NCBI GenBank assembly: GCA_027485285.1 | Contig: JAIXRH010000015.1 | Coordinates: 1 to 32,618, forward strand | Direction of reading: 5' to 3' | DNA length: 32,618 nt | DNA from: Comamonadaceae bacterium | Lineage (GTDB): Bacteria; Pseudomonadota; Gammaproteobacteria; Burkholderiales; Burkholderiaceae_C | Shown: positions 16,313 through 26,060 of the stretch, in pieces | Position numbering within the stretch: position 1 is the stretch's first letter | How the letters are laid out: every line of letters starts with the position of its first letter | Translations under genes and position numbers: made by a program | Notes under the pieces: model-generated | What the model was told of the DNA's origin: nothing | Databases searched by the model: none | The model's input: the letters and a program-made list of their open reading frames with translations, nothing else

Positions 16313-17314
16313 ATGAAACACCTCACCCGCCGCCGCCTCAACACGGCCTTGCTCGCCACCACCTTGATCAGCGCAAGCACCGTCTTGGCGCCACTCGCCG
16401 CCCATGCGCAAGCCGACGCTTACCCCAACAAAACCATCACCTTGATCGTGCCCAACCCGCCTGGTGGCTTGGTCGACACCTCGGCCCGTTTGGTGAGCGA
16501 TCCCCTGGCCCGCCTCACCGGTCAATCGGTTGTGGTGGACAACAAACCTGGTGGCAGTGGCAATTTGGCCTATGCCAACGTGGCTCGCAGCGCCAAAGAT
16601 GGCTACACCGTGTTGGTGTCTTATTCGGGTTATCACATTGCCAACCCCATCCTCATGGACAAACTGCCTTGGGAACTGAAAGACCTCACGCCCGTGGGCC
16701 TCATCACCGTGGCCACCAACGTGATTGCTGTGCATCCCTCTGTGCCTGCCAACAACTTGAAAGAGTTCATCGCATGGGCCAAACAAAATCCAGGCAAGCT
16801 CAACTACGCCTCGCAGGGCAATGGCTCGGTGTCGCACATCGGCACGGAAATCTTCAAGCAACAAACCGGCATTGACATGACGCACGTGCCCTACAAAGGT
16901 TCGGGTCAAGCCATCCAAGACGTGCTGGCGGGCCAAGTGCAGGTGTTCATCACCACGCCGCCCTCGGTGATGGGCCATGTTTTGAGCGGTAAGCTCAAGG
17001 CATTGGCAGTGACCGGCAAAATTCGTCACCCTCAACTGCCGCAAGTGCCTACCGCCTCTGAAGCAGGTTTGACAGGTTTTGAGTTGGAGTCCTGGGTGGC
17101 CTTGTATGTGGCCAGCGGCACACCCAAAGAGGTGGTGCAAAAGCTGTCAGCAGACGTCAAGCGCAGCATGGAACTGCCAGAGACCAAGCAACGTGGGGAC
17201 GCCGCTGGTATTGAAGTGCGCTACCTCACGCCAGACAACACGACCAAACTGCTGGACCGTGACACGGCCAGCTGGGCCAAGGCCATCAAGGCAGGCAACA
17301 TCAAGTCGGATTAA
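16313..17314 (+). CDS. Bug/TctC-type tripartite tricarboxylate transporter binding protein
   Basis: The 333-residue protein is a periplasmic solute-binding protein of the Bug (TctC) family, very common in Burkholderiales and linked to tripartite tricarboxylate transporters. It has a signal peptide with a twin-arginine-like start (LTRRRLNTALL) and a cleavage site after AHA near residue 32. Then comes the family opening YPNKTITLIVPNPPGGLVDTSAR, followed by VVVDNKPGGSGNLA, the HVPYKGSGQAIQDVLAGQV ligand loop and PQVPTASEAG. The ATG at 16313 follows AGGAG (16303-16307); the frame is open further upstream but lies within the previous gene. No membrane subunits (TctA/TctB) are next to it, so it is an orphan binding protein. 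Its TAA overlaps the convergent stop of the next gene. Confidence 0.92.
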   Translation: MKHLTRRRLNTALLATTLISASTVLAPLAAHAQADAYPNKTITLIVPNPPGGLVDTSARLVSDPLARLTGQSVVVDNKPGGSGNLAYANVARSAKDGYTVLVSYSGYHIANPILMDKLPWELKDLTPVGLITVATNVIAVHPSVPANNLKEFIAWAKQNPGKLNYASQGNGSVSHIGTEIFKQQTGIDMTHVPYKGSGQAIQDVLAGQVQVFITTPPSVMGHVLSGKLKALAVTGKIRHPQLPQVPTASEAGLTGFELESWVALYVASGTPKEVVQKLSADVKRSMELPETKQRGDAAGIEVRYLTPDNTTKLLDRDTASWAKAIKAGNIKSD

Positions 17315-18225
17315 GCCAAGCCGTCTTTGACGTTGGCGTAGCGCAGCTGCAAACGCAGCTCGCGCTTCATGCGCGTGTTCACCAAGCGGCGTGACTCACT
17401 CATGAAACTCAGCTGCATGGCAGGCAGATCCTTTTGTGCCTGCGCACGACGAATCCGGGGTGGCTTAGCCAGCCCGTACAAGTCAGCAGACATGTCAAAG
17501 TAATCGCCCATCAACAGTTGGCTGTCATCGTTCACGTTGTAAGTGCGTTGCGGCTGGCCACGCCACAGCGCCAGCTGGCAGGCTCGTGCCAAATCGTCCG
17601 CATGGATGTGGTTGGTGAACACATCGTCCGCATGTGCCAGCACAGGCGTGCCCCGCAGCAAGCGCTCACGCGGCGTGCCCCCTTCTCGGTCAGGTGCGTA
17701 AATGCCGGGGATGCGCAACACACTCACCCGCACAGTGCTGGAACGCAAACGCCCAAAGTGACGCATGCGCGCTTCGGCATCCACACGGCGTTGTGCTCTG
17801 GGGGTGATGGGGTTCACGCTGTGGCTTTCATCCACCCAAGCGCCCGCACAGTCGCCATACACACCACTGGTTGAGCCATACACCAGACTGCTAGGCGCAC
17901 TGCGGCGCATCAACATGCGGGTGAGCGCCAAGGTTCGCGGATCAACACTGCCCTGCAACGGTGGCGGCGCAAGGTGCAGCACCCGTGTGGCCCAACCCGC
18001 CAAGCGTTGCAAGGTGGCAGGTGCATCCAAATTACCCACGATGGGCGTTGCACCTTGGACACGCAAGGCAGCCACACGCGCAGGGCTAGAGGTGAGCGCC
18101 ACCACGCGCACATGGCGTTGCAAGCGCATCACGCGTTGACCCACGTCACCGCAGCCGATGATGAGCAAACGCTCGCGTTTGAACCGAGAGGGCAAAGCGC
18201 CGAGAGGGGATTGATTGGAAGGCAA
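17311..18225 (-). CDS. YeeZ-like NAD(P)-binding epimerase/dehydratase family protein
   Basis: A 304-residue protein with an N-terminal Rossmann motif (LLIIGCGDVGQRVM, 20-33) and segments typical of the YeeZ-like branch of extended short-chain dehydrogenases: LVYGSTSGVYGDCAGAWVDE, VLRIPGIYAPDREGG and FTNHIHADDLARA. The usual YxxxK catalytic pair is not obvious; where Lys would be expected the sequence reads RAQRRVDAEARM, so catalysis is uncertain. The start is a TTG at 18225 with AGGG about seven bases upstream; the first downstream ATG would remove the nucleotide-binding loop. It is divergent from the flavin reductase, with only 34 bp between the start codons. Function unknown. Confidence 0.75.
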   Translation of the reverse strand: MPSNQSPLGALPSRFKRERLLIIGCGDVGQRVMRLQRHVRVVALTSSPARVAALRVQGATPIVGNLDAPATLQRLAGWATRVLHLAPPPLQGSVDPRTLALTRMLMRRSAPSSLVYGSTSGVYGDCAGAWVDESHSVNPITPRAQRRVDAEARMRHFGRLRSSTVRVSVLRIPGIYAPDREGGTPRERLLRGTPVLAHADDVFTNHIHADDLARACQLALWRGQPQRTYNVNDDSQLLMGDYFDMSADLYGLAKPPRIRRAQAQKDLPAMQLSFMSESRRLVNTRMKRELRLQLRYANVKDGLA

Positions 18226-18259
18226 AATACACCCTATAAAAGTTCAAGGATACCCAAAG

Positions 18260-19291
18260 ATGAGTTTCAACATCACGGTCCAGCCTAGCGGCCGCGCATT
18301 CACCGCCACTTCTGACGAAACCTTGCTGGCCGCAGGCCTGCGCCAAGGCATTGGCCTGCCCTACGGTTGCAAAGACGGCGCATGCGGTTCATGCAAATGC
18401 AAAAAGATTTCCGGCGAGGTCACCCACGGCACACACCAAGAAAAAGCCCTGAGCGCTGAAGAAGAAGCCAACGGCTTTGTGCTCACCTGCTGCGCCACCC
18501 CGCACAGCGATGTGGTTTTGGAGTCGCGCCAAGTGGTGGAAGAAGGCGCGTTCCCGATTAAAAAAATGCCGGTGCGCGTGATTTCGTTAGAGAAGGCATC
18601 GCACGACGTGATGGTCGTCAAGCTGCAACTGCCGGCCACCGACCCGATGAAATTCCACGCGGGCCAATATGTCGACTTTCTGTTGCGCGACGGCGACCGC
18701 CGCAGCTACTCGATGGCCAATGCGCCGCACACCTTTGTCGAAGGCTCACCCGCGATTGAACTGCACATCCGCCACATGCCTGGTGGCAAGTTCACCGACC
18801 ACGTGTTTGGCGCGATGAAAGAAAAAGAAATTCAACGCATCGAAGGTCCACAAGGCAGCTTCTTCTTGCGTGAAGACTCTGACAAGCCTTTGGTTTTCTT
18901 GGCTTCGGGCACGGGCTTTGCGCCCATCAAAGCGATTCTGGAACACATGCAGCACAAGGGCATCACACGCCCCGCCGCACTCTACTGGGGTGGCCGCCGT
19001 CCTGCCGACCTGTACATGCACGACTGGGTACAAGCCCAACTCGCCAACATGCCCAACCTCAGCTACATACCCGTGGTGTCTGACGCATTGCCCGAAGACC
19101 ACTGGGCAGGCCGAACAGGTTTTGTGCATGCCGCCGTGCTGCAAGACCACGCCGACCTCAGCAACCATCAGGTCTATGCCTGTGGCGCACCCATCGTGGT
19201 GGACTCGGCCCGCGCGGCTTACACACAAGCAGGCTTACCCTCGGACGAGTTCTATGCGGACTCGTTCACCTCTGCGGCTGACAAAGTTTGA
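18260..19291 (+). CDS. 2Fe-2S ferredoxin / FAD / NAD reductase (CDP-6-deoxyglucoseen-reductase-like)
   Basis: A 343-residue electron-transfer protein with three modules. The N-terminal plant-type ferredoxin domain binds 2Fe-2S through Cys 37, Cys 42, Cys 45 and Cys 77 (CKDGACGSC and LTCCA). The FAD domain has the RSYSMAN motif (about residue 153) and the NAD domain has ASGTGFAPIKAILEH. This arrangement matches AscD-like CDP-6-deoxy-delta-3,4-glucoseen reductases and related oxygenase reductases. In Burkholderiales such stand-alone genes are usually annotated by the AscD name, although no deoxysugar cluster is present here, so the true partner is unknown. The ATG at 18260 follows AAGGA (18246-18250). 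Confidence 0.87.
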   Translation: MSFNITVQPSGRAFTATSDETLLAAGLRQGIGLPYGCKDGACGSCKCKKISGEVTHGTHQEKALSAEEEANGFVLTCCATPHSDVVLESRQVVEEGAFPIKKMPVRVISLEKASHDVMVVKLQLPATDPMKFHAGQYVDFLLRDGDRRSYSMANAPHTFVEGSPAIELHIRHMPGGKFTDHVFGAMKEKEIQRIEGPQGSFFLREDSDKPLVFLASGTGFAPIKAILEHMQHKGITRPAALYWGGRRPADLYMHDWVQAQLANMPNLSYIPVVSDALPEDHWAGRTGFVHAAVLQDHADLSNHQVYACGAPIVVDSARAAYTQAGLPSDEFYADSFTSAADKV

Positions 19292-19299
19292 GCCATCCG

Positions 19300-19343
19300 C
19301 CTTGCGTGGCCCCTTGGCTGGGCCCAGGCAAGGTTTGATTTGG
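19300..19343 (+). terminator. probable terminator of the flavin reductase gene
   Basis: CCTTGC (19300-19305) pairs with GCAAGG (19328-19333), and the inner TGGCCC pairs with GGGC/CCA around a short loop with one mismatch and one bulge. TTTGATTTGG follows. The T-run is interrupted, so efficiency is uncertain. Confidence 0.45.
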
Positions 19344-19362
19344 ATGCTGAAAGGTGAAGCTG

Positions 19363-20652
19363 TTAGCTTCCAGCTTGTTGGTTTTTGTCGCGCAGGTGGC
19401 GCAGTTTGTCGGCGATTTTGATCTCTAAGCCACGCTCAACTGGGCGATAAAAACCTGTGTGTTCTAGGCCTTCGGGCATGTAGGTTTCACCCGCTGCAAA
19501 GCCATCTTCTTCATCGTGGGCGTAGCGGTAGCCCTTGCCCCAGTCCATGTCTTTCATCATCTTGGTGGGCGCGTTGCGCAGGTGCATGGGCACAGGGCGC
19601 GTGCCGTCTTTTTTGACGAGGGCACTGGCTTCTTTGTAGGCTTTGTACACCGCGTTCGACTTAGGCGCGACCGCCAAATACACCACACACTCGGCCAGCG
19701 CCAGCTCACCTTCAGGCGAGCCCAAACGCTCATACACCTCTGCCGCGTCCAGCGCCAAACGCAAGGCACGCGGATCGGCCAAGCCAATGTCTTCAGCCGC
19801 CATGCGAATCAAACGACGGGCCATGTACTTGGGCTCAGCCCCGCCATCCAGCATGCGCACCAGCCAATACAAAGCCGCATCGGGGTCTGAGCCGCGCACC
19901 GATTTGTGCAGGGCGCTGATGGTGTCGTAAAACTGCTCGCCCCCCTTGTCGTAACGGCGCATGCGCTCGCCCAACACGCGCATGAGCCATGCGTCGTTGA
20001 TTTGCGCAAGCTGCTCGCGGCTAGCCGCCACCGCCAAAGTTTCCAGCGTGTTGAGCAAGCGGCGGGCGTCGCCATCGGCGTAGGCAATGAGGCGCTGTAA
20101 GGCGGCATCTTCTAACGCAGGCACATCGCCCAAGCCTTGTGCCTTGGCAATGATTTGCCCCAAGTCTTGCTCGGTCAGCGACTGCAACACATACACCGCC
20201 GCACGCGAGAGCAAAGCCGAGTTCACTTCAAACGAGGGGTTCTCGGTCGTCGCACCAATGAAAGTAAACAGCCCCGACTCCACATGCGGCAAAAAAGCGT
20301 CTTGCTGGCTTTTGTTGAAACGATGCACTTCATCCACAAACATGATGGTGCGCTTGGGGTCGAGCGAGTCGCGGGCGGCCATGGCCTGCTCGACAGATTC
20401 TCGAATTTCTTTCACCCCACCCAACACCGCGCTGATGGACAAAAACTGCGCGTCAAAGGCATCGGCCATCAAGCGGGCGATGGTGGTTTTGCCCACGCCA
20501 GGCGGGCCCCACAAAATGCAGCTGTGCGGCTGGCCCGACTCAAACGCCACACGCAGCGCCATGCCCTCGCCCAGCAGATGCTGTTGGCCAATGACCTCTC
20601 CCAGCGTGCGAGGACGCAGACGTTCAGCGAGAGGAATGTGGGTGGAAGACAC
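19363..20652 (-). CDS. rarA: replication-associated recombination protein A
   Basis: RarA (MgsA) is an AAA+ ATPase that acts at stalled replication forks with SSB and recombination proteins. The 429-residue protein has Walker A GPPGVGKT (49-56), Walker B FVDEVH (105-110), a sensor-1 region GATTENPSFEVNSALLSRA and the C-terminal tetramerisation domain with LYWLVRMLDGGAEPKYMARRL. The first possible start is GTG at 20652, since TGA lies in frame two codons upstream. Genes rarA, a DNA glycosylase, lolA and ftsK run in one direction; ftsK-lolA-rarA is a conserved order in many proteobacteria. Confidence 0.95.
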   Translation of the reverse strand: MSSTHIPLAERLRPRTLGEVIGQQHLLGEGMALRVAFESGQPHSCILWGPPGVGKTTIARLMADAFDAQFLSISAVLGGVKEIRESVEQAMAARDSLDPKRTIMFVDEVHRFNKSQQDAFLPHVESGLFTFIGATTENPSFEVNSALLSRAAVYVLQSLTEQDLGQIIAKAQGLGDVPALEDAALQRLIAYADGDARRLLNTLETLAVAASREQLAQINDAWLMRVLGERMRRYDKGGEQFYDTISALHKSVRGSDPDAALYWLVRMLDGGAEPKYMARRLIRMAAEDIGLADPRALRLALDAAEVYERLGSPEGELALAECVVYLAVAPKSNAVYKAYKEASALVKKDGTRPVPMHLRNAPTKMMKDMDWGKGYRYAHDEEDGFAAGETYMPEGLEHTGFYRPVERGLEIKIADKLRHLRDKNQQAGS

Positions 20653-20728
20653 GCGTCAAAAGGCCATGATGGATAGAGGCTCTGAGTGTAGCGAAGGCCC
20701 CAGCTTTGGCCTCGCAAAACAAAGTGTG

Positions 20729-21247
20729 TCAGCCTATCAAACCCGCGGCCTGAAACACGTCATGCCAGACAACCAATTGACGCTCAAACGACCAGCTGGC
20801 GTTCGCGGGGCTGGTGGACGGCAAACGATGCACCGGCAAGCCCAAAGCCCGCGTGAGCTTGGCGTGTTTGAAACTCTCACCGCCGTTGTGCGCGATCGCG
20901 ACGAGCGCGGGACAACGTGCGCGCAGGCTTTGAAAATCATTGGGCTGTGCGTTTTGTATGTTGGCGTCAAGGCTGCCTTCGCGCTCACATGCGGCGTACA
21001 CATCCCACAAACCCACACCTTGACCGAGCAGCCACTGCGCCCGCTCGGCATAGGGCATGGCCAGCACATCAGACGCATGGGGCGACAGCAGCGTGGCCGT
21101 GATTTTCCAAAATTGGTTTCGTGGGTGGCCGTAATACTGCTGCGCACGCAGCGACGCCACGCCGGGAAAACTACCCAACACCAACAAACGCGTATGGACA
21201 CCCAGCAATGGCGGCAAACCTTGCAACAGGGGCGTGGCCTGTGTCAT
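20729..21247 (-). CDS. DNA-deoxyinosine (hypoxanthine) glycosylase, UDG family 6
   Basis: A 172-residue member of the uracil-DNA-glycosylase superfamily of the hypoxanthine-DNA glycosylase kind, which removes deaminated adenine from DNA. The N-terminal motif LLVLGSFPGVASLRAQQYYGHPRNQFW (near residue 20) is the family signature, and the C-terminal LPSTSPANAS loop inserts into the minor groove in related enzymes. The ATG at 21247 is used; a TTG at 21259 would overlap the lolA stop. It lies between lolA and rarA, an insertion into the common ftsK-lolA-rarA order that keeps a genome-maintenance theme. Confidence 0.88.
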   Translation of the reverse strand: MTQATPLLQGLPPLLGVHTRLLVLGSFPGVASLRAQQYYGHPRNQFWKITATLLSPHASDVLAMPYAERAQWLLGQGVGLWDVYAACEREGSLDANIQNAQPNDFQSLRARCPALVAIAHNGGESFKHAKLTRALGLPVHRLPSTSPANASWSFERQLVVWHDVFQAAGLIG

Positions 21248-21255
21248 GCCAGCGC

Positions 21256-21936
21256 TCAAGGGCGAATGACGCTCACGCCTTTGGGTGGCACAAAGTTAAA
21301 TTGCGCCACACTGAGATTGACAGGGTTGACTTCCATGCGCTCAAAGGTCAACACCGAACGCTGGCCCATGGCATCAAAAATCTCAAGCTTGCCCAAACTC
21401 ACCTGTGCGCCATCGGCACGCAGACCCAGGCGCACGGATTGGATGGTGCTCTCGCGGTTCTTAGGCGTGGCTTGCACCCATTGCAGGCCATCGGCATCGG
21501 GCTGCGCCTCAAGCGTGAACTCTTTTTGCAAGGCGCTCAGGTCCGCCGCAGTCGCCACCAAAGCGGCCGGCGTGCTGCCCAACGCTTGTGCTTGTTTGCG
21601 GGCTGTCACTTGCTCTAGGTCTGCGTCGTACAGCCACAGGGTTTGACCATCGGCCACGATGGCTTGTGGAAACGGCTTGATGTAGTCAAAACGAAAACGC
21701 GTGGGGCGCACAAACGAAAACTGCCCTGTGGAGGTTTTGCTGCGCACTGTGGTCTGTCCGGCTTTGGCGGGTGGTGTGACCACCTGGGTGAAATCGGCAC
21801 GACCACTTTTGGCAGACTTTAAAAAAGTTTCCAAGGTGTCAAGGCTGTTTGCGCAGGCCAAGCTAGCACTCAACGCAGAAAGAACGAAAGCCGCACCACC
21901 GCGATGCATGGCGCGTTTGAAAAAAGCTGAATTCAT
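21256..21936 (-). CDS. lolA: outer-membrane lipoprotein carrier protein
   Basis: LolA ferries lipoproteins across the periplasm from LolCDE to LolB. From the ATG at 21936 (MNSAFFKRAMHRGG) the protein has 226 residues with a signal peptide (AAFVLSALSASLA, cleavage near CANS), and then the family pattern: SLDTLETFLKSAKSGRADFTQVV, FSFVRPTRFRFDYIKPFPQAIVADGQTLWLYDADLEQVT. The C-terminal NPVNLSVAQFNFVPPKGVSVI is also typical. ATGs further upstream (to 22014) would run into ftsK and are less likely. No strong ribosome-binding site is seen. It follows ftsK by 37 bp. Confidence 0.93.
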   Translation of the reverse strand: MNSAFFKRAMHRGGAAFVLSALSASLACANSLDTLETFLKSAKSGRADFTQVVTPPAKAGQTTVRSKTSTGQFSFVRPTRFRFDYIKPFPQAIVADGQTLWLYDADLEQVTARKQAQALGSTPAALVATAADLSALQKEFTLEAQPDADGLQWVQATPKNRESTIQSVRLGLRADGAQVSLGKLEIFDAMGQRSVLTFERMEVNPVNLSVAQFNFVPPKGVSVIRP

Positions 21937-21973
21937 TTGTAGTCCACGCATCGTCTGTCGTTGTGCGTCAGAC

Positions 21974-24325
21974 TTAGTCATCCCGCTTAGGGACCAAAAT
22001 TTCACGCTGGCCATTGCTGCTCATGGCGCTCACCATGCCCGCCTTTTCCATGTCTTCCACCAAACGTGCTGCGCGGTTGTAACCAATCTTCAAATGACGT
22101 TGCACCAACGAAATGCTGGCCTTGCGGTTCTTCAACACCACCTCGACGGCTTGGTCATACATCGGGTCTTTTTCGGTGGCGACTTCGCCAAACAAATCAG
22201 GGCCTGAGGCATTGCCGTCAGCGTCGACCGTACCGCCTTCCAACACGCCTTCGATGTAGTCGGGCTCACCTTGGCTCTTCAGGTAGTCCACCACGCGGTG
22301 CACTTCCTCGTCGCTCACAAACGCACCGTGCACACGCACCGGAAAGCCTGTGCCACTGGCCATGTACAACATGTCACCCATGCCCAACAGTGCCTCAGCA
22401 CCCATTTGGTCAAGGATGGTGCGGCTGTCAATTTTGGAGCCCACTGAGAACGCAATACGCGTGGGAATGTTGGCTTTGATCAAGCCCGTGATCACGTCCA
22501 CGCTGGGGCGCTGTGTGGCCAAAATCAAATGGATACCCGCAGCACGTGCCTTTTGCGCCAGGCGGGCAATCAGCTCTTCAATCTTTTTGCCCACCACCAT
22601 CATCAAGTCGGCCAACTCGTCAATCACCACCACGATGTGCGGCAGGCGTTGCAGTGGCTCGGGTTGCTCAGGTGTCAGGCTGAACGGGTTGTAGATGAAC
22701 TCTTCCCGCGACGCGGCTTCATCAATCTTGGCGTTGTAACCAGCGAGGTTACGCACGCCCAGCTTGCTCATGAGCTTGTAGCGTTTTTCCATTTCGCCCA
22801 CACACCAGTTCAGGCCGTGCGCAGCTTGGCGCATGTCAGTCACCACAGGCGCCAGCAAATGCGGAATACCTTCGTAGACCGACATTTCCAACATCTTCGG
22901 GTCGATCATCAGCAAGCGCACATCGCGGGCTTCGGCCTTGTAGAGCAAGGACAAAATCATGGCGTTGATACCCACCGATTTACCAGAGCCCGTGGTACCT
23001 GCCACCAACACGTGGGGCATCTTGGCCAAGTCAGCCACAATGGGGTTGCCCACAATGTCTTTGCCCAAACCCATGGTCAACATGGACTTGGATTCGTTGT
23101 ACACATCGGAGCCCAAAATTTCGCTCAAGCGAATGGACTGGCGTTTGGCATTGGGCAGTTCCAGCGCCATGAAGTTTTTGCCAGGGATGGTTTCGACCAC
23201 GCGGATAGAAACCAAAGACAAAGAACGCGCCAAATCTTTGGCGAGGTTCAACACTTGTGAACCTTTCACGCCAGTGGCGGGCTCAATCTCGTAGCGGGTG
23301 ATCACTGGGCCGGGCGATGCGGCCACCACGCGGACTTCCACGCCGAAGTCTTTGAGTTTTTTCTCAATCATTCGGCTGGTCATTTCCAACGTTTCGGGGG
23401 CCACGGTGTCCTGGCGAACCAGCGGGTCGTCTAGCAAATCGACTTGCGGCAAGCGTGAATCAGTCGCTGCATCGGTGAACAAGGTTTTTTGGCGCTCTTT
23501 GGCCACGCGTGCGCTCTTAGGCACTTCGATCATTTCTGGCTCGATGTGCATGGTGATGGGCGGGTGCTCTTTGATGTCCACACGCTCTTCAAACACCACT
23601 TCTTCACGTTCTCGTGCGGCGACTAAACCGTAAGCTACGTCTTGTTCGCGCTCGCGGCGCTCGCGCCATCGTTCGTACAAACCGTCCAGCACGGCACCAA
23701 TATTTTCAGCGGTTTGCCCCCAAGAGAAGCGAAACACCCAAGACGCACCGACCACCCCAAACACAATGAAAATCAAACCCGAGCCATTGAAGCCCAGCCA
23801 CTTCAAGCTGGATGGCCCCACCAAATAGCCCAATACGCCGCCACTCACATGACCCGGCAGGTGGTCTTCAAAGCGGTACATGCGGGTCCACTCCAAGCCA
23901 GTGCTGGATATCAGCAACAAGGCCAAACCTGCCCAAAACGCAAAGCGCGTATGACGCCAGCTGGTGTGTTCAGGATGTGGCTCATCTTCGTCACGCAAAC
24001 GGTTGGCCAAAGCCGCCAGCCAGGTCACCAAAGCGGCGGCAAAACACCACCACACCGAATAACCCAGCAAGAAAAAGCTCAAGTCGCCAAACAAAGCGCC
24101 CAAGCGACCACCAAAGTTACGTACCGTGCTGCCCGTGCCAGATGTGGTCCATGCGGGATCCAGCGGCGATTGGGTGAGCAGCGCCAACAACCAAAAGGTC
24201 ATGAACACAAAGCCTGCGGTCAGCGCAATTTCTTGCGCAAAGCGGCGAAAACCTGTGGGCTTTTTGTCCCCTTCGGCAGCAGAGGCGCGGGGGTCGTTTT
24301 TCAATGTGTTGAGCGAGTAAGTCAT
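21974..24325 (-). CDS. ftsK: DNA translocase FtsK
   Basis: FtsK pumps chromosome ends apart at the division septum and activates XerCD at dif. The 783-residue protein has four likely N-terminal membrane segments (about 34-51, 80-108, 128-142, 181-199), a linker rich in Glu and Arg (about 215-320) that is short compared with E. coli, and a motor domain with Walker A GTTGSGKS (443-450) and Walker [13 protein letters not shown]. The winged-helix gamma domain that reads polar DNA sequences is present (last ~60 residues, [21 protein letters not shown]). The ATG at 24325 is the first codon. Divergent trxB begins 104 bp away; I could not assign a promoter in the gap. Confidence 0.96.
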   Translation of the reverse strand: MTYSLNTLKNDPRASAAEGDKKPTGFRRFAQEIALTAGFVFMTFWLLALLTQSPLDPAWTTSGTGSTVRNFGGRLGALFGDLSFFLLGYSVWWCFAAALVTWLAALANRLRDEDEPHPEHTSWRHTRFAFWAGLALLLISSTGLEWTRMYRFEDHLPGHVSGGVLGYLVGPSSLKWLGFNGSGLIFIVFGVVGASWVFRFSWGQTAENIGAVLDGLYERWRERREREQDVAYGLVAAREREEVVFEERVDIKEHPPITMHIEPEMIEVPKSARVAKERQKTLFTDAATDSRLPQVDLLDDPLVRQDTVAPETLEMTSRMIEKKLKDFGVEVRVVAASPGPVITRYEIEPATGVKGSQVLNLAKDLARSLSLVSIRVVETIPGKNFMALELPNAKRQSIRLSEILGSDVYNESKSMLTMGLGKDIVGNPIVADLAKMPHVLVAGTTGSGKSVGINAMILSLLYKAEARDVRLLMIDPKMLEMSVYEGIPHLLAPVVTDMRQAAHGLNWCVGEMEKRYKLMSKLGVRNLAGYNAKIDEAASREEFIYNPFSLTPEQPEPLQRLPHIVVVIDELADLMMVVGKKIEELIARLAQKARAAGIHLILATQRPSVDVITGLIKANIPTRIAFSVGSKIDSRTILDQMGAEALLGMGDMLYMASGTGFPVRVHGAFVSDEEVHRVVDYLKSQGEPDYIEGVLEGGTVDADGNASGPDLFGEVATEKDPMYDQAVEVVLKNRKASISLVQRHLKIGYNRAARLVEDMEKAGMVSAMSSNGQREILVPKRDD

Positions 24326-24375
24326 GTCTAGAGGCAGAGCTTACCCGAGCGGCAACCTTGCACCGACAGGGGTAA

Positions 24376-25386
<1,011 letters not shown>

Positions 25387-25407
25387 TAGACGCGACTCAA
25401 AACGCGC

Positions 25408-25413
25408 TACAAT
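25408..25413 (+). promoter_or_regulatory. possible -10 element of the rpmB-rpmG operon
   Basis: TACAAT lies 22 bp after the trxB stop and would start a transcript carrying the structured leader. No convincing -35 is found at the right spacing. Confidence 0.3.
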
Positions 25414-25423
25414 TTCGAGCTTT

Positions 25424-25495
25424 GCTGAATTCAGCGAAGAGATGGGTTACCGCCACCCTTTTTGGCGAGGTGAGGCGCTCGTGGGAACGACCGCC
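25424..25495 (+). promoter_or_regulatory. structured 5' leader of rpmB
   Basis: Three possible stems occur in a row: palindrome GCTGAATTCAGC (25424-25435), CGCCA/TGGCG (25451-25455 with 25463-25467), and GGCG-c-TCGT closing a GGGA tetraloop with ACGA-c-CGCC (25474-25495). Ribosomal-protein leaders often bind their own product; that role is only inferred here. An alternative pairing of CGCCACC with GGTGAGGCG is possible. Confidence 0.4.
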
Positions 25496-25514
25496 GTTGA
25501 GATGGAGTGTCCAC

Positions 25515-25748
25515 ATGGCACGCGTATGTGAAGTAACGGGCAAAGGCCCCATGTCTGGGAACAACGTTTCCCACGCAAACAACAAGACAAAACGCCGTTT
25601 TTTGCCTAACCTGCAATACCGTCGTTTCTGGGTAGAGACTGAAAACCGTTGGGTTCGCTTGCGCGTCTCTAGCGCAGCTCTGCGCTTGATCGACAAAAAC
25701 GGCATCGACGCCGTGTTGGCTGACTTGCGTTCGCGCGGTCAAGCTTAA
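25515..25748 (+). CDS. rpmB: 50S ribosomal protein L28
   Basis: The 77-residue protein starts [23 protein letters not shown] and contains [15 protein letters not shown], the hallmark of bacterial L28, a small component of the large ribosomal subunit. GGAG at 25504-25507 precedes the ATG at 25515 by seven bases; upstream in-frame codons belong to the leader. rpmG follows after 25 bp, the standard rpmB-rpmG pair. Confidence 0.97.
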   Translation: MARVCEVTGKGPMSGNNVSHANNKTKRRFLPNLQYRRFWVETENRWVRLRVSSAALRLIDKNGIDAVLADLRSRGQA

Positions 25749-25773
25749 TTCCAGTTACTGAAAGGACACGATC

Positions 25774-25944
25774 ATGGCATCCAAAGGCGGACGCGAAAAA
25801 ATCAAGCTGGAGTCAACAGCAGGTACTGGTCATTTCTACACGACCAGCAAAAACAAGAAAACAATGCCCGAGAAAATGTTGATCATGAAATTTGATCCCA
25901 AAGCTCGCAAGCACGTGGAATACAAGGAAACCAAACTGAAGTAA
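25774..25944 (+). CDS. rpmG: 50S ribosomal protein L33
   Basis: A 56-residue protein beginning [20 protein letters not shown] and ending [11 protein letters not shown] is L33, a large-subunit ribosomal protein. It has no cysteines, so it is the zinc-free form. AAAGGA (25761-25766) lies seven bases before the ATG. The frame is short, and it is the last gene of the rpmB-rpmG operon, followed by a clear terminator. Confidence 0.97.
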   Translation: MASKGGREKIKLESTAGTGHFYTTSKNKKTMPEKMLIMKFDPKARKHVEYKETKLK

Positions 25945-25962
25945 TTCAGCTTGGTCCTCAAC

Positions 25963-25997
25963 AAAAACCCGCTCATCGTTTGATGGCGGGTTTTTTG
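25963..25997 (+). terminator. rho-independent terminator of rpmB-rpmG
   Basis: AAAAACCCGC (25963-25972) pairs with GCGGGTTTTT (25986-25995), with the T-run continuing to 25996, 19 bp after the rpmG stop. This is a typical intrinsic terminator. Confidence 0.85.
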
Positions 25998-26011
25998 TTG
26001 CCTATACGAAG

Positions 26012-26041
26012 CCAAAAGAAAAGGCACCCGAGGGTGCCTTT
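26012..26041 (-). terminator. rho-independent terminator of the desaturase gene
   Basis: On the minus strand AAAGGCACC pairs with GGTGCCTTT (26041-26033 with 26028-26020), a GC-rich 9-bp stem, followed by a T-rich TTTTCTTTT tract. It begins about 20 bp after the desaturase stop. Confidence 0.8.
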
Positions 26042-26060
26042 GTCGAAAGTGCAGAAGCGT

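Noticed and set aside
20087-21646. 519-codon open frame on the plus strand
   Set aside because: It is antisense to rarA, the glycosylase gene and lolA, all clearly real; long antisense frames are common in GC-rich genes.
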